Shown: in pieces, positions 40,679 through 49,495 of the stretch
Position numbering within the stretch: the stretch's first letter is position 1
Layout of the letters: every line of letters starts with the position of its first letter
Assembly: GCF_030269685.1 (NCBI RefSeq)
Contig: NZ_BSTT01000004.1
Span: 1-64,000, forward strand
DNA: 64,000 nt
Reading direction: 5' to 3'
DNA from: Actinomycetospora sp. NBRC 106378
GTDB lineage: Bacteria; Actinomycetota; Actinomycetes; Mycobacteriales; Pseudonocardiaceae
The notes under the pieces: model-generated
What the model was told of the DNA's origin: nothing
Database searches by the model: none
Seen by the model: only the letters and a program-made list of their open reading frames with translations
Translations under genes and position numbers: made by a program

Positions 40679-43600
40679 CTACTGCGACAGCCCCGACACG
40701 ACGCGGGACCCGCGCTCCACGGTGTAGCGCTCGCTCGGATAGGGCTGCTCGAAGAGCATGAGCAGCACGTCGTCGTCGACGTCGGGGTAGTCGCGGAACC
40801 GGGTGCGCAGCTCGGTGATCCCGGCCTCGCGGTAGGCGTTGCCGACGATGCCGCCGCTGTCGGGCTTCGCGACGAAGTCGGCGAGCGCCGAGCCCCGCGT
40901 CTCGCCGTAGCCGAGGAAGCCGTCCATCGTCCCGGTGATCCCGTTCTGCTGGATCGGCTGGGTGATGCACGGGAAGAGGAAGGCGTTCTCCCAGGCCACG
41001 GTGTAGACCCCGCCGCGCGGGAGGGCCGTCGTCATGGGGGCCCAGCGCTGGAACAGCGGCGCCGAGAACGCCAGCCAGCCGCCGACGTCGGTGGCGCCGT
41101 CGGTCGCGGTGAGCCGCACGAGGGTCGCGTCCGCGGGCGGGGTCTGCGACTTGGTGACGTCGACCGCGCGCCACGCGGTGTCGTCGCTGGTCTCCTGCAC
41201 GGTCCGCACGCCGAGCGACTCCACACCGCCGGGCCCGGGGCGGCCGAACTCGGCGGCGAGCGTGTTGCCCTGCCCGATGCGGCCCGAGACCTCGGAGGTG
41301 ATGGCCACGGCGCTGGTGGGCCCGGGCGGCAGCCGGTACCAGCCGGTGGTGAAGGTCCCCGTCCGCGCGTCCGGCGATCGGCCCTCGGAGGGCGCCCGGA
41401 AGCTCCCCCAGACCGGCAGGCCGGGGGCGAGGTCGCGGGGCGGCGGGCTGGTCGGCAGGAAGGCGTCGCGGGGGAACGCGGAGGTGTCGTCCTCGTCGGC
41501 CGGGCGCGGCGGACCGGTGGGGACGAGGGGTGCGAGCGGGAAGCGCTGCGGGGTGAGCACGTCGATGGCCTGCTCGGCCCCGCACCGGGTGGCCGACGGG
41601 TCCCGCCAGGAGTCGCCGGCCGGGGAATAGGTGGTCGCCGTCCGGTCCGCCGCGAGCGCGAAGTCGGCGATCGTGCGCGTGGTGGTCACGGCCATGGCCA
41701 CCACGCAGAGCAGCGGGATCGCGACGAGCAGGGACCAGGGCCGCCATCCCTTCCCGCGGAACGAGGTCACGAGGGCGACGAGCAGCGTCAGGACCACCAG
41801 CAGCACCGCCCAGTACTGCGGCTGGTCGAAGTAGAAGCCCTTCACCGAGGGGTAGTCGAGCCAGGAGGGCTGGCCGAGCCCCCACATGAAGCCCCACCGG
41901 TTGCGGCCGTGCCCGGAGAGCGCGATGACCGCGATGGCGGCGACGGCGGCGGCGAGGATCGCGGGCACCGGGACGCGTCCGCGCCCGGCGCGTACCGAGT
42001 CGCGCACCAGCCCGGGCGCGGCGACGAGCAGCAGGGCGAGGAAGGGGGCGCCGACGCCCACGATCGCGCCGAAGTGGTGCGAGGGCTTCGACGGGGTGGG
42101 CAGCAGGAGGACGAACGCGAGGATGGTCGACCAGCCCGCGAGCATGAGCCGGCCGGGTACCGGGAGCTCCCGCACCCGGGCCACGACCGCCGTCATGAGG
42201 AACCAGATGAGCGCGAGCAGGCAGAGCAGCACCGTGATGCGCTTGGTGTAGGTGCCGAAGCGCGAGGTCTCGTCGAGCAGCGAGGCGTACCGCTGGAACT
42301 CGAGGTACCAGGTCTGCGCGCGCTGGATCGGCGCGAAGATCGCCTGGGAGCGCGCGAAGTCGCCGAAGGTGCCGTCGGCGAAGCCGAACACCGCGCCGAG
42401 CGCGCCGGGGGCGATGACCACCAGGAACCGCGGCGGGATCTCCCACCAGTGCGCCGAGCGCTCCCGGATCAGCCGCCAGACCGTGGGGGTCGCGGCGAGC
42501 AGCGGGGCGAGGCAGATGAAGCCGGTCGGTGCGGTCATGAGCCCGATCGAGCCCAGGCCCACCGCGCCCGCCAGGAGGTCGAGCCGCCGCCGTTCGACGC
42601 CCTCGGCGACGAGGGCCAGGGCCCCGGCGGCGAACACCGCGGTGTACGGCTCGGGTCGCGTGCCGACGTCGTAGGCGAGCCACCAGGTCAGGAAGGCGAC
42701 GCACAGCGCCACCCGCGAGGCCGTCGCGAGCCAGCGGTGGTCCTTCCACGGGTGGGTCAGTCCCCGGCAGCGGGCGACGAACACCCGGATCGCGATCCAG
42801 GTGAGCAGGCCCAGCACCACGGACGGGACGCGCAGGGCGACCGGGGAGAAGCCGGCGTGCTGCTGCCACCAGGAGAGCAGGTAGTACGGCCAGGAGAAGG
42901 GGGTGAAGCCCTGGTTGTAGAGCTGGTAGTAGTTCGCGACGTACCCGTTGTGCGGCACGTTCGCCGCCATCGCCGAGTAGTAGCCGTCGTCGTCGGTCAG
43001 GGGCGCGAGGTAGAGCCACGACCAGAGCGCGACGACCACCACCGCGTCGACCAGCCGCGGACGCCAGGTGGAGAGCCGGGCGAGCAGGACCCGGTCGATC
43101 CGCGCCCACCACGGTGCGGGCCGGAGGTCCGCCGGCACCTGCTCCCGGCGCCTGCGGCGCGCGAGCAGGATCGAGGCGGTCGTGGCCAGGCCGCCGAGCA
43201 CGACGGCGAGCACGGCCGCGGTGATCAGCCCGTGCTTGAGGGGGGTCGGTGTGCTCGCGTACCGGTCGTCGGCCGTGATGCTGACCGACAGATCGGCCGG
43301 CGCGGCCCCGGGCAGCGCGGTGAGCGAGGTGCTCAGCACGTCCACGTCGGGCAGCGCGCTGATCGGCTTCGGGTCGGGCAGGGAGTTCGGCGGGATGTTC
43401 TTGGCCTCGTCGGGGTCGGCCTCGCCGAAGCGGGGGACGAGCCGGCCGAGGTCGCGCCCGTCGCGGTCGACCTGCACCGCCGCGGCGTCCCCCTGCACCC
43501 GGTACGAGCAGTCGCCCGGCGGCAACGGCTCCGCCACGATGTCCTGGCCCCCGCTGCGCACGGTCACCGTGTTCGCCCGGACCCGGATCGCGAGGGCCTT

Positions 43601-44110
43601 GTCGTCGAACCCGCCGGCGTTCGGCGCCATGGTCGTCAGGACGTAGCCGTCCGGCGTGGCGCCGGCCTCGCGGGCCGTCCGGCAGCTGAAGCGCACCGTG
43701 AACGACTCGGGCTGGTACGCGGTCAGCATGAGCATCGTCGACTCGGGCCGGTCCACGTCCAGGGGCCACCGGATCTCCGGGGAGTTCTGGACGACGGGCG
43801 CGAACGGCAGCAGCAGCGCGCACACCACTGCCACCACGGCCGAGGCCACCGCCACGACGCGCGCGACGAGGAGACCGTCGAGCCCCCACTCCGCCGGCCC
43901 CCAGCGGTCCGGACGCTCGTCGTCGGGGGTGAAGGCGTCGGGCTCCGGCGGGAGGCGCTCGGTCTGCGCGTCGAGCCCGTCGTGCCCGGTCCGGTCGCCG
44001 CGGGGGACGAGCCGCACCGTCGAGAGCCTGCGTCGCAGCAGGCGCAGCGGGGTGGTGGTCGTGCTCCCCGACCGCGGCTCCTCGACACCCCGATCGGTGT
44101 CCTCGCCCAC
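40679..44110 (-). CDS. Arabinosyltransferase of the Emb family
   Basis: This 1143-residue protein is the size of EmbA/B/C. A 75-residue cytoplasmic start leads to the first helix, then an extracytoplasmic N-terminal domain (110-290), a multi-helix GT-C membrane core and a C-terminal carbohydrate-binding region from about residue 790. The catalytic acidic motif is LTDDDGYYSA (D373-D375) in the first periplasmic loop. It transfers arabinofuranose from decaprenylphosphoryl arabinose to extend arabinan. Only this one emb gene is present, rather than the mycobacterial embCAB trio. Which linkage it makes cannot be told. Confidence 0.93.
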   Translation of the reverse strand: MGEDTDRGVEEPRSGSTTTTPLRLLRRRLSTVRLVPRGDRTGHDGLDAQTERLPPEPDAFTPDDERPDRWGPAEWGLDGLLVARVVAVASAVVAVVCALLLPFAPVVQNSPEIRWPLDVDRPESTMLMLTAYQPESFTVRFSCRTAREAGATPDGYVLTTMAPNAGGFDDKALAIRVRANTVTVRSGGQDIVAEPLPPGDCSYRVQGDAAAVQVDRDGRDLGRLVPRFGEADPDEAKNIPPNSLPDPKPISALPDVDVLSTSLTALPGAAPADLSVSITADDRYASTPTPLKHGLITAAVLAVVLGGLATTASILLARRRRREQVPADLRPAPWWARIDRVLLARLSTWRPRLVDAVVVVALWSWLYLAPLTDDDGYYSAMAANVPHNGYVANYYQLYNQGFTPFSWPYYLLSWWQQHAGFSPVALRVPSVVLGLLTWIAIRVFVARCRGLTHPWKDHRWLATASRVALCVAFLTWWLAYDVGTRPEPYTAVFAAGALALVAEGVERRRLDLLAGAVGLGSIGLMTAPTGFICLAPLLAATPTVWRLIRERSAHWWEIPPRFLVVIAPGALGAVFGFADGTFGDFARSQAIFAPIQRAQTWYLEFQRYASLLDETSRFGTYTKRITVLLCLLALIWFLMTAVVARVRELPVPGRLMLAGWSTILAFVLLLPTPSKPSHHFGAIVGVGAPFLALLLVAAPGLVRDSVRAGRGRVPVPAILAAAVAAIAVIALSGHGRNRWGFMWGLGQPSWLDYPSVKGFYFDQPQYWAVLLVVLTLLVALVTSFRGKGWRPWSLLVAIPLLCVVAMAVTTTRTIADFALAADRTATTYSPAGDSWRDPSATRCGAEQAIDVLTPQRFPLAPLVPTGPPRPADEDDTSAFPRDAFLPTSPPPRDLAPGLPVWGSFRAPSEGRSPDARTGTFTTGWYRLPPGPTSAVAITSEVSGRIGQGNTLAAEFGRPGPGGVESLGVRTVQETSDDTAWRAVDVTKSQTPPADATLVRLTATDGATDVGGWLAFSAPLFQRWAPMTTALPRGGVYTVAWENAFLFPCITQPIQQNGITGTMDGFLGYGETRGSALADFVAKPDSGGIVGNAYREAGITELRTRFRDYPDVDDDVLLMLFEQPYPSERYTVERGSRVVSGLSQ

Positions 44111-44228
44111 TGCACCTGCTCCGTCCGCCGCCGACCGGTCGCGGAAACGCTAACAACCGGCACGCCGCGCCCACCGTGAAGCCGTACCCGTGTCGCCCTC
44201 GATACCGTTCCGGGAGCCGCCCACCGCC

Positions 44229-44242
44229 AGGAGGCCCGTCTG
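44229..44242 (+). promoter_or_regulatory. Strong Shine-Dalgarno followed by a CTG start codon
   Basis: AGGAGG at 44229-44234, a five-base spacer and CTG at 44240-44242 precede the GT-C gene. Between the in-frame TGA at 44177-44179 and GTG 44360 there is no ATG, GTG or TTG. Starting at GTG 44360 would remove most of the first membrane helix. CTG 44240 is therefore the best-supported start. Confidence 0.6.
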
Positions 44243-46015
44243 ACCGCCACGACCGTTCCCTCGCCGCCGCGCGACGCCGACACGCCTGCCCCGGGTCGCA
44301 CTCGCCGGACGGCGATCCTCGCGGAGTCCTCCGTCGTCGCGGTCTATCTCCTGGCGAGCGTGCTCCTCCACCACCGTGTCCTCGCCGACATGGCAGGCCG
44401 CGCGACCGGGTGGGTCTCGTCCGACTCGTCGCTGTTCACGTGGTGGCTGGGCTGGACCTGGCATGCCCTGACGCACGGACTCGACCCGCTGACCTCGACC
44501 TGGCAGAACGCGCCGGTCGGCGTGAACGGCATGTGGAACACCGGCGTCCCGGTCCTCGGGGCGCTCCTCGGACCGGTCACGGCGGCCTTCGGGCCGGTGG
44601 TCGCGGACAACGTGGCGATGATCCTCGGGCCGGCGGTGTCCGCCTATCTCGCCCATCGGTGTCTGGCGGTGGTCGTCGGGCCGCGCTGGATCCGCGCACT
44701 CGCCGGACTCGCCTACGGGTTCTCGCCGTTCGTGATCGCGCACGCGTGGGTCGGCCACGTGAACCTGGTGTGGTCGGTGTTCCCGCCGGTCGTGCTCTGG
44801 GCGTCGGTGCGGGTGCTGGCGACGCCGCGCCGCCCGTGGCTCGCCGGGGCGCTGCTCGGTCTCGCGTTCTCGCTGCAGATGGGGCTGTACACGCAGACGG
44901 TGGCGCTGGGTGCCCTCGCGCTGGTCGTGGTCGCGGTGGTGCTCGTGCTGTCGGCGCCCCGCGCGGCGCTCCGCCGGGTACCGGCCGTCGCCCGGGCGCT
45001 CACCGCCATGGCCGGGGTCGTCGCCGTGCTGTGCGCCTATCCGCTCTGGGTCCTCCTCACCGGGCCCTCCCGCCCTCGCGCCTCGATCCGCGAATCGACG
45101 GAGATGGGCGCGGACGCCGCCAATTACCTCATCCCCTCGCCGCTCACCGCGATCCGCCCGGGCACCGACGCGCTCGCGGCGCAGTTCCGTTCCTATCCCG
45201 GCGAACAGGGCTCCTACCTGGGCGCGGCCGTGCTGCTGGTCGTCCTCGCCGCGGTCGTGCTCGTGCGGTCGCGGGCGGTGCTGGTGACCTTCGCCGTGAC
45301 GGTCGTGCTCGCCGTGCTGTCGCTCGGGACCACGCTCGCGGTCCTCGACCGGGACACCGGCGTGTGGCTGCCGTGGCAGCTGCTGGTCGACGTGCCGTTG
45401 GTCGGGCAGGCCGAGGCGGGGCGGCTCGCGCCGTTCGTGGCGCTCGGCGTCGTCACGATCTGGGCGCTGGCCCTGCAGCACCTCACGCGCCGCCTTCCCG
45501 ACGGCGGGTGGCGCCGGTTCGCGCGGTTCGCCGCGGCCGGGCTGGTGCTCGCCGCCGCCGTCACCTGGGTGCCGGGCGGCGACCACCAGGGCACGACCGA
45601 CGCGTCCGTGCCGCCCTTCTTCCGCGCGGGCACCCCCGGCATCGCGCCCGGCGCGATCGTCGAGCTCGTCCCGCGGCCCTCCCAGGACTGGGTGCGCGAC
45701 GGCGGGATCCCGGTGCGCTGGCAGGCGGTGGCGGGCTTCTCCTACCGGCAGACCGGCGGCTACTTCATCGGAGGGAGCGACCGCGTCCCCGTGCTGCACG
45801 ACGGCGAGATCGGCGCCTTCCAGCAGGGCGTCCTCGACGGCGGCCGGGGCGACGTCGCGGCCGCCCGGGCCGACCTCGCGGCGAAGCAGGTGAGCGCGAT
45901 CGTCGTCGTGCTCGACCAGGTGCCCGACCCCGACCGCGCCCTGGCGTGGGCGCGCGCCGTCGCCGGGAACCCGGGGCGGCTCGTGGACGGGAGCTGGGTG
46001 CTGCCGCTGCGGTGA
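44240..46015 (+). CDS. GT-C-type multi-helix membrane glycosyltransferase-like protein
   Basis: Counted from CTG 44240 the protein has 591 residues and about eleven helices. The first is AILAESSVVAVYLLASVLL. Loop motifs such as SSDSSLFTWWLGWTWHAL, TSTWQNAPVGVNGMWNTG and GFSPFVIAHAWVGHVNLVW are typical of actinobacterial GT-C-like proteins next to envelope glycan genes. The C-terminal 120 residues form a soluble extracytoplasmic domain. The acceptor and donor are unknown, and a polyprenyl-phosphate sugar donor is likely by analogy. It is divergent from emb across a 129-base spacer. Confidence 0.8.
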   Translation: MTATTVPSPPRDADTPAPGRTRRTAILAESSVVAVYLLASVLLHHRVLADMAGRATGWVSSDSSLFTWWLGWTWHALTHGLDPLTSTWQNAPVGVNGMWNTGVPVLGALLGPVTAAFGPVVADNVAMILGPAVSAYLAHRCLAVVVGPRWIRALAGLAYGFSPFVIAHAWVGHVNLVWSVFPPVVLWASVRVLATPRRPWLAGALLGLAFSLQMGLYTQTVALGALALVVVAVVLVLSAPRAALRRVPAVARALTAMAGVVAVLCAYPLWVLLTGPSRPRASIRESTEMGADAANYLIPSPLTAIRPGTDALAAQFRSYPGEQGSYLGAAVLLVVLAAVVLVRSRAVLVTFAVTVVLAVLSLGTTLAVLDRDTGVWLPWQLLVDVPLVGQAEAGRLAPFVALGVVTIWALALQHLTRRLPDGGWRRFARFAAAGLVLAAAVTWVPGGDHQGTTDASVPPFFRAGTPGIAPGAIVELVPRPSQDWVRDGGIPVRWQAVAGFSYRQTGGYFIGGSDRVPVLHDGEIGAFQQGVLDGGRGDVAAARADLAAKQVSAIVVVLDQVPDPDRALAWARAVAGNPGRLVDGSWVLPLR

Positions 46016-46134
46016 GAGACAGGATCGCGCCCGGTGCGCGCGACACCTCCGCCCGCTGATCCGTTGTCCGGATCATGTTCATCTGTCCGGCGGATGGCTG
46101 CGGGGCGTGACACTGACGATCTCTCATGACCGAT

Positions 46135-46173
46135 ACCGTGGTCGTGGCACGGACGACTTCGGCCGACCACGGT
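46135..46173. promoter_or_regulatory. Inverted repeat upstream of the GT4 gene
   Basis: ACCGTGGTCG (46135-46144) and CGACCACGGT (46164-46173) are perfect 10-bp inverted repeats with a 19-base loop, 16 bases before the ATG at 46190. They could be an operator, an attenuator-like hairpin in the leader, or a terminator of the upstream gene whose stop is 120 bases away. The rest of the 174-base spacer shows nothing recognised. Confidence 0.4.
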
Positions 46174-46189
46174 GGTCGTCCGCCCATCA

Positions 46190-47338
46190 ATGCAGGGAGG
46201 CGCGGTCATCGCCCGCACCGGTACACCCGTCGTGAACGACGTCGTGATCGTGCTGACGTACTACTCGCCCTACGTCTCAGGTCTGACGAACGTGGCGAGG
46301 GACGTCGCCGAAGGGCTGGCTGCACGCGGCTGGCGGGTGTGTGTGGTCGCGAGCAAGCACGAGCCCACGCTCCCGACCCACGAGTACGTCAACGGCGTCC
46401 GGGTGGTGCGGGCGCCGGTCCTGGCGAAGGTCGGCAAGGGCACGATCGGCGTCAACCTCACGCGCCTGGCGCTCCGTGAGATGCGGCGCTCACGGGTGGC
46501 GAACCTGCACCTGCCGCTCATCGAGGCGAGCCTGCTGACCCGGCTGGCGCCCATCCCCGTCGTCTCCACCTACCACTGCGACGTCAGCCTGCCGCCCGGA
46601 ATGGTCAACATTGCCCAGCGGGAAGCCGTCGACCGTTCGAGCCGGGGCGGACTGCGGCGCTCCGTCGCCACCGTCGTGACGAGCGAGGACTACGCCCGGG
46701 AGAGCCGTCTGTGGCCGGAGATCGCCCCGCACATGGTGGCCATCCCCCCGCCCTGCATCCCGGTACGGCCCGCCGCGCCGACCTTCCGGTGGGGTGACGG
46801 CTTCCACGTGGGCTTCCTCGGCCGTCTCGTGGAGGAGAAGGGTGTCGAGCACCTCGTCGACGCCTTCCTGGCGCTCGACGACCCCGATGCTCGGCTGCTC
46901 ATCGGCGGGGACCACAGCCGTGTCGCCGGTGGGAGCGTCGTCGACAGGATCCGGGCCCACGCCGGGGGCGATCCACGGATCAAGCTCCTCGGCTTCGTGC
47001 CCGACGATCGTCTGGGCGAGTTCTACTCGTCGATCGACGTCTTCGCCCTGCCGTCGGTCAACGCCTTCGAGGCCTTCGGCATCGTGCAGGTCGTCGGCAT
47101 GCTGGCCGGCGTCCCTGCCGTCGCCAGCGACCTGCCCGGGGTACGGCTGCCGGTCGAGCGCACCGGGTTCGGCCGGATCGTCGCCCCGGGCGACGTCCCG
47201 GCCCTGACGACGGCTCTGAGCGGGTTGCGCGACGACCCTCCGGACCCCGATCTCGGCCGCGCCGCGGCCGGCGAGGCCTTCAGCGTCGAGTCCGTGCTCG
47301 ACGCCTACGAGGCGGTCTTCACCAAGGCCGCCGGCTGA
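46190..47338 (+). CDS. GT4-family glycosyltransferase with an altered EX7E motif
   Basis: This 382-residue protein has two Rossmann halves. The donor-binding half contains VGFLGRLVEEKGVEHLVDAF and VFALPSVNAFEAFGIVQVVGML. The canonical GT4 EX7E motif would read EAFGIVQxE; here the second Glu is replaced by Val (EAFGIVQVV). Retaining glycosyl transfer from a nucleotide or polyprenyl donor is expected, but the substitution may affect activity. ATG 46190 is chosen; GTG 46232 is possible. It is followed by a methyltransferase gene in the same direction, and both probably act on one glycan. Confidence 0.88.
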   Translation: MQGGAVIARTGTPVVNDVVIVLTYYSPYVSGLTNVARDVAEGLAARGWRVCVVASKHEPTLPTHEYVNGVRVVRAPVLAKVGKGTIGVNLTRLALREMRRSRVANLHLPLIEASLLTRLAPIPVVSTYHCDVSLPPGMVNIAQREAVDRSSRGGLRRSVATVVTSEDYARESRLWPEIAPHMVAIPPPCIPVRPAAPTFRWGDGFHVGFLGRLVEEKGVEHLVDAFLALDDPDARLLIGGDHSRVAGGSVVDRIRAHAGGDPRIKLLGFVPDDRLGEFYSSIDVFALPSVNAFEAFGIVQVVGMLAGVPAVASDLPGVRLPVERTGFGRIVAPGDVPALTTALSGLRDDPPDPDLGRAAAGEAFSVESVLDAYEAVFTKAAG

Positions 47339-47364
47339 TCCCCCGAGCACTGGAGAATCTCCGC

Positions 47365-48090
47365 GTGACCACCGACCGCGACATCGACGACGTCTCCCGC
47401 ACCTGGACCAAGCTGGGTGGCGAGGACCCGATGTGGGCGGTGCTCACCGACAAGGGCAAGTCGGGCAACCGGTGGAACCCCGAGGAGTTCCTCGCCACCG
47501 GAGTCGCCGAGATCGATACCGTGATCGAGCGCGTGAACGAGTTGGGTCTGCAACCGGCACGAGGACGTGCGCTCGACTTCGGGTGCGGAGCCGGGCGGCT
47601 CTCGCACGGCCTCGCCCAGGTCGGCTTCGACCAGGTCCTCGGTTGCGACATCTCGCCCACGATGCTGGCGAAGGCCCAGGAGATCGTCCCCGACGAGGCG
47701 TGCCAGTTCGTCCAGGTGACCGGCACCGACCTGTCGGCGGTCGAGACGGACTCCGTCGACCTCGTCTACTCCTGCCGCGTGCTCCAGCACATGCCGCCGG
47801 CACTCGCGCACGGCTACGTCCGCGAGTTCTGGCGCGTCGCGAAGCCGGGCGGGGTCGTGGTGTTCCAGATGCCGACCCGGCCCTCGGCCTCCCTGGCCGG
47901 CCGGGTGCTGTCGGCCCTGCCCGTCCCGGTCGCCCGGGCGCTGCGGCGCGGGATGGAGATGCACGGGACGCCCGAGCCCGAGGTTGAGCGGCTGGTCTCG
48001 TCGCTCGGCGCGAAGGTCGTAGCGGCCGACGAGGACACCAGCGCCGGCCCCCGGTGGGAGTCTCGGCTCTACGTCACGACGACGGCCTGA
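47365..48090 (+). CDS. SAM-dependent methyltransferase next to a glycosyltransferase
   Basis: This 241-residue protein has motif I ALDFGCGAGRLSHGLAQVG at about residues 68-86, GCDISPTML as motif II and VDLVYSCRVLQHMPPALA further on. The N-terminal segment GGEDPMWAVLTDKGKSGNRW resembles glycan-locus methyltransferases. GTG 47365 lies 26 bases after the GT4 stop, suggesting cotranscription. Its end overlaps the convergent flippase-like gene by 17 bases. The substrate is likely a sugar or lipid-linked glycan, by context only. Confidence 0.86.
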   Translation: MTTDRDIDDVSRTWTKLGGEDPMWAVLTDKGKSGNRWNPEEFLATGVAEIDTVIERVNELGLQPARGRALDFGCGAGRLSHGLAQVGFDQVLGCDISPTMLAKAQEIVPDEACQFVQVTGTDLSAVETDSVDLVYSCRVLQHMPPALAHGYVREFWRVAKPGGVVVFQMPTRPSASLAGRVLSALPVPVARALRRGMEMHGTPEPEVERLVSSLGAKVVAADEDTSAGPRWESRLYVTTTA

Positions 48091-49375
48091 CGGTCTCGAC
48101 CGGTCCGGGGAGCACGGGGGCCCGGACGTCCCGGAGGCCCCGCCGGAAGCTGGCCGTCATGAGGACGAGGACACAGACCGGACCGACGAGCTGTGCGGAC
48201 AGCGCCCCCACGAGCGGAGGGAGCGGGCTCAGGAGCAGCGCGAGGAACACTACGGTGCCGACCGCCCACGCGGCCGCCGCAGAGCGGTGACGACGGAGAC
48301 CCAGCAGAACCGGCTGCAGCACCTGCGCCACCATCATCATGAGCACGCTGAGCGCGAGCAGCCCGAAGGTCCGGTGATCGAGGTCGACGCGGCTGCTGAG
48401 GAACGTCCGGGTGATCCACGGGCCGAAGATCGTTAGCACGAGGCCTCCGGTGATCCCGACGGCGAGCACCGCAGCGACGAGGAGCCGGACCTGGAAGCGG
48501 ACCCGGTCCGCATCACCCCGCTCCAGAGCGCCCGTCACCGCGGGCAGCAGGAACGCCTGGACCGGCGCGAAGAGGAAGATCGGGGCGCGGGTGAGGACGA
48601 ACGCCGACACGAAGGCGGCCGCGGTGTCGGCAGCGGTCGCCGGCAGCCTGCCGGTGAGGACGACGGGCGCCAGGTTCGCCACGAGGTAGGTCATGCCGAG
48701 TGTCCCAACCAGCGACACGATTCTCCCCGCCATCGGCAACACCGGAGCGGGTGGACCGCCGGCGCTGCCGCGCAGGCCGGGCAACGTCAGCAACGCCGCC
48801 ACTCCGAACGCGGCCACGAGCCCGTATCCGTAGACGCCCGTCCCCACGGCGCCGAGGAGGACGAGCATCCCCGCGAGGAGGAGCCGCGAGCCCCCTTCGA
48901 CGAGCATCGTCGACGCATACCAGCCGTACCGCCGTCGCCCCGCGAACGTGCCGCGGATCGTGTACAGCACCGCTGAGCCGACGACGCCCACCATGGCCGC
49001 GACGAGGAGCTCGGATGATCCTGCGAACACGTCGGTGACCAGCCGCGGGCCCGCCGCTGCGAGACCGACGAGGACGACGAGGACGAGTGCGGCGCACACT
49101 CCTGCCGCGGCGCGGAGAACCGGGCGAGATCCGAGACCTGACGCCGAGCGGGCACTGACCTCGCGGTTCACCTCCTGCTCCACAGCATGGAAGACGCCCA
49201 CGCCGAGGATGTTCGTCAGGAGGAAGAGGGAGCCCACGCCGGCGTACTGAGCCGGGTCGAGGTGGTGGGCCGCGACGCCGAGCAAGGCGTAGGAGGAGAG
49301 CCCGACGGCGACCAGTCCGACGCCGACCGGGAGCACGTCCGGCAGCCGGGCACGAAGCGCGGCGAGGCGGGACAC
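48074..49375 (-). CDS. Second flippase-like membrane protein
   Basis: This 433-residue protein has about twelve to fourteen helices and the overall pattern of MOP-superfamily polysaccharide transporters (LDPAQYAGVGSLFLLTNILG, TIRGTFAGRRRYGWYAST, FVLTRAPIFLFAPVQAFLLPAV). It shares this layout with the protein at 38658-39965, so two exporters of related type occur within 11 kb. GTG 49375 is used because it begins MSRLAALRARLPD just before the first helix. It is divergent from the first GT2 gene by 120 bases. Confidence 0.83.
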   Translation of the reverse strand: MSRLAALRARLPDVLPVGVGLVAVGLSSYALLGVAAHHLDPAQYAGVGSLFLLTNILGVGVFHAVEQEVNREVSARSASGLGSRPVLRAAAGVCAALVLVVLVGLAAAGPRLVTDVFAGSSELLVAAMVGVVGSAVLYTIRGTFAGRRRYGWYASTMLVEGGSRLLLAGMLVLLGAVGTGVYGYGLVAAFGVAALLTLPGLRGSAGGPPAPVLPMAGRIVSLVGTLGMTYLVANLAPVVLTGRLPATAADTAAAFVSAFVLTRAPIFLFAPVQAFLLPAVTGALERGDADRVRFQVRLLVAAVLAVGITGGLVLTIFGPWITRTFLSSRVDLDHRTFGLLALSVLMMMVAQVLQPVLLGLRRHRSAAAAWAVGTVVFLALLLSPLPPLVGALSAQLVGPVCVLVLMTASFRRGLRDVRAPVLPGPVETVRPSS

Positions 49376-49495
49376 GGCCCGAAGCGTACGAGCAGGGACT
49401 CGCTCGACACCCTTCGGCCGGTTCCACCGATTGTGACCGCGTGTCGGGATGTGCCCCCTCCCGATGCGGGCCGAGCGCCTGGCTAACCTGTCCCG

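Noticed and set aside
40455..44174. A 1239-codon minus-strand frame overlapping emb
   Set aside because: It is a shifted frame of emb with Arg/Ala/Pro-rich sequence and no family match.
41909..44179. A 756-codon plus-strand frame antisense to emb
   Set aside because: Its product is a low-complexity Arg/Glu/Gly sequence, while the minus-strand Emb protein has clear membrane helices and catalytic motif.
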